In this document: positions 1-11,500 of the stretch, piece after piece
Numbering within the stretch: the first letter of the stretch is position 1
Layout of the letters: each line of letters starts with the position of its first letter
From: Oegoconia quadripuncta
Taxonomy: Eukaryota > Arthropoda > Insecta > Lepidoptera > Autostichidae
Length of the DNA stretch: 64,000 nt
Direction: 5' to 3'
NCBI GenBank assembly: GCA_949316235.1
Contig: OX438747.1
Coordinates: 34,549,601-34,613,600, forward strand
The notes under the pieces: model-generated
What the model was told of the DNA's origin: nothing
Databases searched by the model: none
Seen by the model: the letters and a program-made list of their open reading frames with translations, nothing else
Translations under genes and position numbers: made by a program

Positions 1-329
1 ATGCACAACGGGTTGTTACATTACCTCAATCACACCTGATATTAAGTGTAGATGAGGGCGAAGGTGAAAGCGTACTGACCCAGAAACCCCAAGACATTTG
101 GGGGACTGGCTATCTTATCTCTGACAACCGGAACACAACAATGCTATCTATATTACATTTCTGCTTGGCGGCAGATTTAGATAAGATGGTGGTAGCTAGC
201 CAGGCGGACATTTAAAATGCCCTACCACCAACCAAACCGAGTACTTAAACATGCACCCCGCTGGGGATCGAACCCGCGACCTCCGAATCGTAAACCCAAT
301 GTTGTTTACATTGAGCCACGGATGCGGTT
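1..329 (-). repeat. SINE-alpha (tRNA-derived), near full length
   Basis: On the minus strand: a tRNA-like head (GTGGCTCAATGTAAAC, B box GGTTCGATCCC), a body with GATAAGATAGCCAGTCCCCC and a tail of GTGTGATTGAGG then CCCGTTGTGCAT. Reference description for all SINE-alpha entries. Confidence 0.82.
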
Positions 330-344
330 AAAACATCTATTAGA

Positions 345-674
345 AACTATTCGCATTACAACAACCACGACACCAACTACACTAGCTACTCACAGAGCAA
401 AGTGTTTACACATATAGGAGTATAGATACCATCCATAAGCATCCGCTACTGAGATGTGTAGCAAAATTTCGTCCACATTGTTAATAGACGTCTTAGTATA
501 GTGGACAGTAGCATCAGTCATTAAAACAAAGTTGTGCAAGTTCAAACCTCAGTAGATGCTGCAGCAGAGCTGACGAAATTTTCTTACTCATTCATATGTG
601 ACATATTATTTGGTTTGAGTGTTCATATTGTATGAATACTTTCTAATAGATGGTGCTAGAGTGCTTCGGTCCAT
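345..674. other. Stretch without recognised gene or repeat
   Basis: AT-rich sequence beyond exon 9 of the minus gene (downstream in its direction). I see no exon, TIR or SINE boundary here. Confidence 0.4.
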
Positions 675-772
675 ACGGTCCATATAATACTTTTAGGGAG
701 ATTCGACTGTACATACGAACATTACGGTCCATATAATACTTTTAGGGAGATTCGACTGTACATACGAACATT
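675..772. repeat. Perfect 49-bp direct duplication
   Basis: Bases 675-723 and 724-772 are the same 49-bp sequence, starting ACGGTCCATATAATAC. It lies in the terminal visible intron side of the minus gene. A young local duplication. Confidence 0.85.
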
Positions 773-809
773 GCAAACTAAATGAAAGCTTGTAAAAATT
801 AAGTATCAC

Positions 810-920
810 CTAAGGTGTGTAGCCAGTGTGGTCCTGTTCACAAATCTTTTCTTGCAATGGTCACACTGCAGCCCTTCTCTATGGTAGCGGGCCACGTGGT
901 TCTTGCGGGCGCGTGAGTTT
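810..920 (-). CDS. Minus ZAD-ZnF gene, exon 9 (last exon in window)
   Basis: Acceptor ATTTCAG. It completes the exon 8 finger (NSRARKNHVARYH) and opens the next (LQCDHCKKRFVNRTTLATH). The exon ends in phase 2 at GTGATA, so at least one further exon with the final His lies left of base 1. Confidence 0.82.
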
Positions 921-3900
921 CTGAAATATTCATTTATTGTATTACGATACATTATCATTACAGGTAGAAACCAATGCAATAATGTACGAATCAACTAAAT
1001 AGTGAACTAGTTAATGGCCCAGTAACAAAACAATAAAATAATAAATATAATAAATAAATATCTTTGCACATACACACAGCGCCATCTAGGTCCACACTAA
1101 GCATCTAGGCTTGTGTTATGGATACCAGATGGTTGATAAACTACACAAATAAATTTTTCTTTTGTAAATAAATAAATGTATAAATGAAAAACAACCATAA
1201 CTCGGGAACATAATGTCTGTATTCATCATACAAACAATGCCCCTAGCGGGATTCGAACCCACGACCTTTCGGTATAGTAGCAAAGTTTCTAATCACTACA
1301 GCAAACAGGTCGTCGAAAATTATAATTTAGCCATACCAATCATTAGCTACTTATATAACATACAATTGATTATCAATTTATTCTATAATAATAATAAATT
1401 TGGTCCAATAACTTAATTATAATTAGGTACATATATTTTATTAATTGAATCCAATATGTTACGGGAATAATCTTACACAATATTCATTTACCAATAACGT
1501 TAGTTTTAATTTGATAACACCAAACACATTTCAACATTCCATTTGTCCCACGACCAACCCTCAGGTTTCAGCAGAATACCAGTGTTTTGCCCGACTCGGG
1601 CAAATCCATACACTGAGCTGTAGCCATTTTGTATACTGCGGCACACACATAATATTTGTTTGTTTCTGTACTTGTGTTTTATTGTTTTAGTTGTATTTTT
1701 CATATGTAAAATTTGTTATGTGTGTGTACATGGATACAAATAAATGCTTATCTATCTATCTATCTATCTATACAACACATTATAAAATATCAGATTATTT
1801 AGATGATAAACATTCATGGACATGAACAGCCCGTTCGCGTAACCAGGCTATATCACAATTAATAATGAAATATTGTAATATAAAATAATAATTAATAATT
1901 TTGTAACAAAAAAACTTTTTTAAAAAAAAGAGCAACCGCTCGAGTCTCTTGCTTGTTCTTCTCAGGGGAAAAGTGGCTTTTGAACAAGCAGTAGCTTAAA
2001 AAATGTAAAATCTGACAATTTTAAGTGGGTACACTTAAAATGATGATAAAAACCGGTTGTCAGAGATAAGATAGCCAGTCCCCCAAATGTGTTGGGGTTT
2101 CCGGGTCAGTACCCTTCCACCTTCGACCTCATCTTCACTTAACATCAGGTGTGATTGAGGTCACATACGAATCGTTATGCATAAAAAAAAAAAAAATTGG
2201 GGAACTGGCTATCTTATCTCTGACAACCGGAACACAACAATGCTCTTAACATTGCTATTTGGCGGCAGATTTAGATAGGATGGCCCTACCACCAACCAAA
2301 CCGAGTACTAAACATGTACCCCGCTGGGGATCGAACCCGCGACCTTCGATTCGTAAACCCTATGTTGTTTACATTGAGCCACGGAGGCGGGACTGGCTGT
2401 CTTTTTTTGTTTTTTTTTTTAAACATGTATATAAAGAAGTTATTTAGCTGTTCAGTTAAAGGAAGAAATTCTGCTTACTTGAAGAACATGTCGCACTCAA
2501 GGCACTGGTACCCTTCAATGGTGGTCTTCGAGAGCAGCTTGCGGAGGTCCCCTGGCTTCGGGGCCTGAAGGTCCACCATTCTTTTCTTCTGCTTCTATGG
2601 GAATAATAGTTAGTTTAAAAAACTAAAAAATACGCTACATTTCCTCCATACACGACCGATTGGTATAGTGGATAGTGACCCTGTCAGCGAAACCAACGGT
2701 TGCGGGTTCGAATCCCGCGAGGGGTAAATGTTTGTGTGATGAATATGAACATTTATTCCTGAGTCATGGATGTTTATATAAATATTGGTTGGCTCCATCA
2801 TCAGATCAGCTCCAAGATACCAAATTATAGTATTGTCATCAGAATTACATATACTACTCTGTGTAAAAAGTATCGGGAATATGTCAATAAAAAGACCCGC
2901 GTAAAAGAGGTCGTTCTAATTTTTTTACTGCATGTTGGTAGCACTGTACTGATTTAGCGCGCAAAATTTGAGCGGGATCTGTCATTTAATTTGTTTTAAA
3001 CTACACTTTTTGTTGGTCATAGTTTTGAGTCCTCGGCGATTTTTACAATGGAAAATATTGTTGAACAAAGAGTGTGCCTTAAATTTTGTGTTTCAAATGA
3101 TATTTCATGTGGTGAATCACTAAAAATGTTGCGAAATACCTACGGCGAATCGTGTATATCGAAAACAAGGGCTTATGAATGGTATAAGGCTTTTAAAGAA
3201 GGCCGAGAAGTAGTAGTAGACTTGCCTCGTTCTGGTAGACCTTCAACCGCTACGACCAAAGAAAACATCGACAGAATCAAGAAGCTAGTGCTCGAAAATC
3301 GACGTATGAGTCTGAGAGAGTTGGCTAGTGAGGTGAACATATCTTTTAAGTCCGTCCACAACATTCTCATTGACATTTTAAGCATGAAACGCGTCGCCGC
3401 TCGACTAGTTCCAAAAGAGCTCAATTTTGTTCAAAAAGCGCAGCGAAAGCATGTCGCTGAAGACGTGGTTTCCCGAGCTTCTACGGATCCGACCTTTATG
3501 AAACGTATAATAACTGGCGACGAGACATGGGTTTATGAGTACGACATGCAAACAAGCCAACAGTCTTCAGAATGGCGTCTCGAAAACGAGCCGAAACCCA
3601 AAAAACCGCGGCAAAGTCGCTCCAAAATCAAGGTGATGCTGACAGTTTTTTTTGACTACCGTGGTGTGGTTCACTCCGAATTCCTTCCAGAGGGAGAAAC
3701 AGTGAATAAAGAATATTATTTAGGCGTCATGAAGCGTTTGCGTGAGAGTATCCGCCGAAAACGTCCAGATTTGTGGCAACACAACTCATGGATGCTGCAC
3801 CATGATAATGCACCATCACACACAGCCATTATAGTGAAAGAGTTTTTAGCGAAAAATTCAACAAAAGTTCTCGACCAAGCACCGTATTCACCTGATATGG

Positions 3901-6900
3901 CTCCGTCTGACTTTTTTTTATTTCCCAAGTTAAAATTACCACTTCGAGGAAAACGTTTTGAGTCGATAGAAGCCATAAAAGAAAATTCGCTGAATGAGTT
4001 AAAGGCCATACCGCAAATAGCCTATGAAAAATGTATGGAAGACTGGGTGAAGCGGTGGAGATGTTGTATTGCAAGCGATGGGGCCTACTTTGAAGGCGAT
4101 AAAATAAATTTAGATATAATAATATAATAATATAATAAATAAATATCCTTAGACATACACACAGCGCCATCTAGTTCCACAGTAAGCAACTATATGCTTG
4201 TGTTGTGGATACCAGATGGTTGATATAATACATAAATACATTTTTTTTGTAAATAAATACTTATTATAAATGAAAACATCCATAACTCGGGTACACATGT
4301 CCGTATTCATCACACAAACATATGCCCCTAGCGGGATTCGAACCCGCAACCTTTTGGTATAGATGAATAATTTGTATTTTTTGTTTTATTGACAAATTCC
4401 CGATACTTAGTACACTGAATGTACATACAAAGTTTCACTTCGATACGACAATTAGGCCCATATTTCAAAATGTTACTCAAGCGTAGTTCTGCGCTTGTGC
4501 ACAGTTAGAAAGAGATGCTGCTATACAAGTTACATAAAGCTGTCCCTTTTTAACTGTCCTCAACATTCTGTAATACGGGCCTTAGCAGTAAGTTTAAATT
4601 AACTTCAAAAGATTACATTGTTAGTTACAAGTTTTAACTGCCTCTGTGGCCCAATGTAAACAATATAGGGTTTACGAAACCAAGGTCGTGGGTTCGATCC
4701 CCAGCGGGGTACACGTTTAGTACTCGGTTTGGTAGGGTATTTTAAATGTGTAAGGTAGCTACCACCATCTTCTCTAAATCTGCCGCGAAAGATCTATGTT
4801 AATAGCATTGTCGTGTTCCGGTTGTCAGAGATAGCCAGTCCCCCAAATAAAATGGATTTCCGGGTCATTACGAATCCACCTTCAGCCTTATCTGCACAAA
4901 AAAAAACAAATAGACGAACATAGAACCTCCATTTTCGAAGTCGGTTAATGGTCGGTTTCCCAATAATTATTAATGACAACTCACCTTGGCAGTAGGCTTG
5001 GCGACGCCGATCTTCACTAGGGCAGTTGGCAGCTGCCGCGCCACATGCGCGTGCACATGCATCGCCGCGACTTTATAATATTAGGTCCTTACCTATGAAA
5101 TTGGCGTTTAGTATGAAGAATTTCATTAAGACTGTTTTCTCCATACAAACATTTTTGATTTCTTTTTGGGAACGGCAAATCCAAATTTAGCTAAACTTTA
5201 TAGGCAGCGTTAATTTTTAAAAGTAACCGCTTTATAAACGTTTCAGCGAACCTAAGAAATAATTATGGGAAGCACATGAAAAGAGCGCTGTTCAAATTTT
5301 TTTTATTATGTGATTTAGCCCTGAAATTAAAAAATATTTTATGTGAAACCTTGAAATAATATTCCATTTTCCCAATAAAAAACAAATTTGGATATAGCTT
5401 TGAAAATCGCAGGAACTGGTACATATGATTAACGAAGAAAAAAACTTCAATTTCATAGGTAAATACCCAATTTTATAGTTGGGATCAATTTTCAATAGTG
5501 TCTGGCTAAATAGTTTTATTAACTAAATTAGAATTGCCTACGTGCCAATTATTTGAAGTGCCAACTCACCCTGGCAGTAGGCTTGGCGTCGCCGATCTTC
5601 ACCAGGGCAGTTGGCAGCTGCCGCGCCATATGCGCGTGCACATGCATCGCCGCGACTTTATAATATTATAGTTGGCATCAATTTTCAATTGTGTCTGGCT
5701 AAATAGCTTTACTAACTAAATTAGAATTGTACTCTAGAAGTACTGTAGAACTCACCCTGGCAGTGGGCTTGGCGTCGCCGATCTTCACCAGCGCAGTGGG
5801 CGGCTGCCGCGCCATATGCGCGTGCGCATGCATCGCCGCGAGCCGCGCGCTGTAGTCCACGTGGCCGCACAGCTTGCAGGAGTAGCGGTAGTAGTGCTCG
5901 TCGATGTGCGCCAGCAGGCGGGACTCCTCCACGTACACGTAGCACACCTTGCACGGAGTCAACCCCGGTTTCTGATGAAGGTGAGGATATCATCACACGT
6001 ACCGTTCTCTCTCATCTGTTTTCATTTTATTAAATAGGTTTACAAACGCTTGTTACATCGCTTAGAGTAATGAAGCCTTATGTATATTAGTTATTAGCTA
6101 AATGTACAAACAATTATATGTAAACACCGCATGCATCAGATAGATTACATAAAAAATATTAAATTCAAAAATAAGAAAAAAAATAACTTAGTGAGAAGTG
6201 TACCCAGTTACCCTAAATAAAAGTTGATCATTCAAATAGAAGAGAAGCCCAGCTTACATACATAGTGGTATCACGAGAACCATCCCAAATTGGAGGTCAG
6301 AAACATCCCAAACACAAGCGCTTAGGAGTCCAAATATCATGGGCCGTCAATACATTATGTTAAAACTTTGTAATATTCAGATGTATACTATAGACACGTA
6401 ACAGAAGCAAGCAATAGACATTTTTGATTTATATTTATGATTGATAAATTTTTTCAAGTGGACGCGCGCGGCCAAATTTGGAACTATAAGTTTTAGTGGA
6501 AAGTACTGAAAGTAGTCTCGGGCCCGATTTTGATGAAAACTAAAACTGGATCATTGGATTTTTGGAAAATCAATATTCCCGGCCAGGATTCGATCCCGTT
6601 TATTTTGAAAAAAAAAAAAAAAAAACACACACTGTATTATTATACCATTGGATAGGGTCGTTATTACGAACGAAATCTGGGAAGTAATGAAATACAGCAA
6701 ACCTGAGGAAATTATCTCTTCGCTATCTTTGATTTTGAAAAAAATAAAGTACTTTAATTTTTACATGCCCTTGATATCAAAGGTTCCGCTCACGATTACA
6801 ATGCTCCCAAAGAAATATGTTTATTTAAATATTTTTTTAAGAGTGTTTATACCGTCCAATAGCGCCCTAATTGGCTAAATTAAGATTCTCTGTGTTCAAG

Positions 6901-8495
6901 TTTGGTAATATATAGTTTTGTCGCTCTGGCAACATTGTCAGTCAAGAAAGATTATTGAGTACTCTGTAGGCTTTTTGGCGGGAACTCGGCGAGTGAAGTA
7001 ACATTTTTCTTTGTAATTCTTATAATTTGTGCATTCTAACTTTTGAAGCTTAATAATGGCAGAATATTGTGCAGCAAACGTTAGTGTTGGTGTACAGGTG
7101 AAGGGAAGTGTAAATTAAAGTGCGTAACGGAGCTTTCGGGTTCCCACAAGAAGCCGCCAAAATCTTTTGTAAAGCATTCTGCCACTTTACTGAAGAATGA
7201 CTTGACCGTGACTAGACTATGTATACGACGAATTACTTGTTTTGATTGAGACTGACCTATAAACTGAAGAAATAAGATAAATAAAAATTTTCACTCGAAA
7301 CTGGCAGTAATGTCCCTCGACAATGAGGTTGACTGGTTGCCATCCTCAAAAATAAGAAGAAGAAGAGTACTCTGTAAACGAAAGTAGTCGTGAAATTCTA
7401 GTAATTATTCAAAAAATCCTGATCTTCATAAAATTTATACTATTAATATCGATTGAAAACTTCGTCACGTCCCGTCGACTGAAGGGAACACCATCCTTGC
7501 AGTTTTATATCGGCAGACAGAAGGTAGTCGGTATACTTGTTACCGGTAAGTAGAAAACCAAGGATATCAGGGAAGCCTTCTACTTCTGGAGCTGACTCCT
7601 GCTCAAGAAAAAGGTCATAACAACTGGAATGCTCAACTGCATGCTCAAAATACATGCATGCATTTAGAATTTTGAGTGGACGGACAAGTATATTTTAATC
7701 ACCTCGATGACTCAATGTAAACAACATTGGGTTTACGATTTGGAGGTCGCGGTTTCGAACCCCAGCGGGGTACATGTTTAAGTAATCGGATTGGTTGGTG
7801 TTAGGGCATTTTAAATGTCCGCCTCGCTTGCTACCACCATCTTATCTAAATCTGCCGCCAAGCAGCAATGTTAATAGCATTGTTGTGTTCCGGTTGTCAT
7901 AGATAAGATAGCCAGTTCCCCAAAATGTATTGGGGTTACCGGGTCAGTACGCTTCCACCTTCGAACTGATGTTCACTTAACATCAGGGGTGATTGAGGAC
8001 AAGTACAAACCCGTTGTGCATAAAAAAAAGCAAGTGTTTATAGTTACAGATAGTTAATAGTCCAGTAAGGATACACTTTTAACTTACTATAATCTTAAAG
8101 GTCGTGATTTTTTGCACATGTATTAGAGTACCTGTCAGTGATCGCCAGTTCCCCAAATATGATGGGGTTTCCGGGTCAGTATGTGGAAGCGGCCTCATCT
8201 TCACTTAACATCAGGTGTGATTGAGGTCAAGTACGAACCCGTGGTGCATAAAAGAAATATCAGCTTCGGGTCTCAGTATATCCCTTTCGTTAGTCTTCTT
8301 TCTTCCATCCTCCCCACATGTCCAAACCATATCAGCATACCTTTCTCAATATTAATCACTACGTCTTCACACCGCATAACTTTTTTTTTATGATTTAAAG
8401 ACAGGTTAAATAGGCATCTTCTGGGAAAGCTCGTTCCATCGTAGACCTTATCTCGACATTAGTCCAGATTAAGGTCAAGAGCGCTGCCATTCTAA

Positions 8496-8526
<31 letters not shown>

Positions 8527-11500
8527 CTTTCATCTGATGGAAAGTGACGATGAAGCAAGCGATCTCAGTATCTCGAAGATCCCAAGGTTGTAGGATTCAG
8601 GAAAGACTGACGCCGGAAGGGAGTTCCATGCCTTGGCTGTTCGCATTAAGGGGCTACCAGAGTGAACTAAGCAGACCTATTCTATCTCAGTATGACAAAT
8701 GCAGACAAGCTATAGACTATTTTTTTTATTATTATGAATTTTGATTATATTATATACTTTTGGATAAGAGGAAAACATAATTGGAGCAAGTTTTCTCGAT
8801 AGATTTTTTTAGCAAAGTAGACTCTGTTTTTACACATATTGGCTCAGAACTCGGAAATAGAAACGGCTTTAGATATAATTTTTTGCTAACTAAAACATTA
8901 TAAGCATTATCAAAATTAAGTAAGAGGAAAAAATATTCCGCCCACTCACTTTTATTTTCTAGCCATTTTCTTATTTGGCGCTTACGTCGTTTAAAATAAG
9001 CGCATGCTTTCTTCGTTTCTCACGTACGAGTGTATATAGTGTGCCCACTCAAACCCTTTCCCGTCAGTTACTCGTGACTACTGTCAACGTCGGACCTGTG
9101 TCACATGTTTCTAGCGCTTGCGCACGATAAATTATTTTAATAGTGTCTTAATAATCGAGTTTGGTAACGAAAAAAGGTATTGAAAAATTATTTTTATTTT
9201 TATTGATTATTTTGGTACTATAATTATGTTAACTTTAATATATATCTATTGATTTGTAGCAAAAATGGTAAACAAAAAGAGGAAAATAATGTTGCTAAAA
9301 GATCGATTGAATTACTGGCGAATTTTAAGATGAGAGAAAAACGTAAGTACCTACCTATCTATTATTATTGTGATTTTTTTTATTCAAAGTTTTTATAACA
9401 AATATTATTTGCCCAGTTTAGTACAACGAAACTATAGCCGTATTTCGCCACTTGCTCTAATAAGTAGATTGGACGAACGTCTAGTACTCCGCCTGTTTTT
9501 ACGCAGTAAATCCACAAGACTTTGGTTCGAACCCTGCTAAATTGTTATTTTTCGAATTGGTTTTTGTTTATTTTTATTTTGTTTTAGGCTTAAGAAATGA
9601 ACGAATTTCACAAGCTAAACATAAATAATAGAATTGAGAAAAAAAAAACCTTTTGTTTTAGTAGGTATTTTTACTTCATTTTTATATTTAGTTTTTTGCT
9701 CATTCATAAATTGCAATATTATTTTCATTTCATTTTCATAAATTATTTTATTCAGGCTGGAATAATTCAGTAAACGATCGGGGCGGCAGTAGCTGTCCAA
9801 ACGAATCGAGCGCATCAGAACAAATTCGGATGGAGTCGCCGCTATGCTTCATAGATTTGGATAACGATGAAAATAATTTTGGTGGTTTTGGTGTAATTTA
9901 TTAAACATTTACATATTGAAAGTAGTAAAATATTGAGTATACAAACTCTTTAATACCTAAACTTTTTAATATTGTAGTATTCATCTAATGCTGGCAACAA
10001 TTTTAAATAAAATTTGATTTAAAATCCTTTTTGAAAATTTTGATTCCATTTTCTTTGACGTTTTGCTTTCCTTAGCTTCTTGGTTTATTAGAAATTATCA
10101 GAGTTCATTGATATCTCGAGTCAGAAACATCTTTTGCAATATGCCACAAGCACGCAGGCGTCATATGGACTCGCTGACAGCAACCAGAGCCGTTACGATG
10201 ATTGAAGAAGGTCATTCGCAGCGATCTGTGGGTTTGCAATTGGGATTTTCTCGAAGAGCTATTCAAAATCTATGGAATCGTTTCCAAGAGACCGGCAGTG
10301 TTAGAAGAAGACCTGGTTCGGGCAGAGTTCGCATTACAACAGCTCAAGAGGATCGTTACATTCGATTAAGTGCGCGCCGAGATCGCACAACGACGGCCCG
10401 CAAGCTGCAAAATCGTTTACGGCTGACAACGAGTACTCGTGTCAGTGACGAAACTATTCGTAATCGATTGCATGAAGACCAGCAGGCATCAAGAAGGCGA
10501 GTTGTCCGTGTTCCATTAACCAGAAATCATCGTGCAAATCGTTTAAGATTTTGCCGTCAACATTTGGACTGGGACATAAACCAATGGGGCATGGTGCTCT
10601 TCACAGACGAATGCAAAGTAAATTTTTTTAACGACGATCGGCGTATTAGAGTATGGAGAAGACGCGGCGAGAGATTTTCAGAAGCCTGCATCCATGAAGT
10701 CGATCGTTTTGGTGGTCCAAATGTAATGATTTGGGGCGGGATAAGCTTACACGGCAAAACTGAGCTCGCTATTTTAAATGAGGGTACTGTTACTGCTCAG
10801 CGGTATATTGAGGAAGTTGTCAGACCACATGTGATCCCATTTGCACAGCGAGCGGGTCCTGGATTCATCTTGATGCACACACGGCTCAAGCGACTCGATT
10901 TGTACTGGAAGACTCTCAAATTCAAGTCTTGCCGTGGCCGGCGAACAGTCCGGACTTAAATCCAATAGAGCACATGTGGGATCAGTTGAAACGAAGAGTT
11001 AGAGACGGTGATCAGGACAGGAAATCCACAACCAACAGCAACTCATCAACGCTGTGAAAAGGGCCTGGGAAGAGATTCCAATGGAAAATGTCAGGCATTT
11101 GATTGAGAGCATGCACTCTAGGCTTCAGGAGTACGTAGCTAAACGAGGGGGGCATACCCGTTACTAAAAGACGAGCATGGAGTATTTCCTTTTGTTTTCA
11201 GTAACTTTACATTGTTTTTATTTTTAACCTAAAATGTGTTTTTTCTTTCAAAAGCAAATAAACTTTTTAATCATTATTATTTGAATAAATTTATTGGTCT
11301 ACATGGTAAAAACAACATTAGTTTTCGTTATGGAGACAAAAAATATATATTGGTTTTATTATTTTCATGGTACAGACAAAATACCTTGTGGTCCTTATTT
11401 TGTTTTGAGTAGTATATATTTAATAAATCTCATGATCAAGTATGTAATGAATGGGAGTTTACGGCGTTGGAGGAAATGAGAAAAGCGGGTAAGAGAGAGA

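Larger units (their letters stand above)
2859..4411 (+). mobile_element. Mariner transposon with long open transposase frame
   Basis: Terminal inverted repeats share AGTATCGGGAATWTGTCAAT near 2868 (left) and its complement near 4386-4405 (right). Between them lie the 359-codon transposase and, in the 3' part, a SINE-beta insertion. The element sits in the intron between minus-gene exons 8 and 7, transcribed against that gene. Confidence 0.85.

Noticed and set aside
3716..4170. Minus-strand frames within the mariner
   Set aside because: Shadows of the transposase coding strand without domains.
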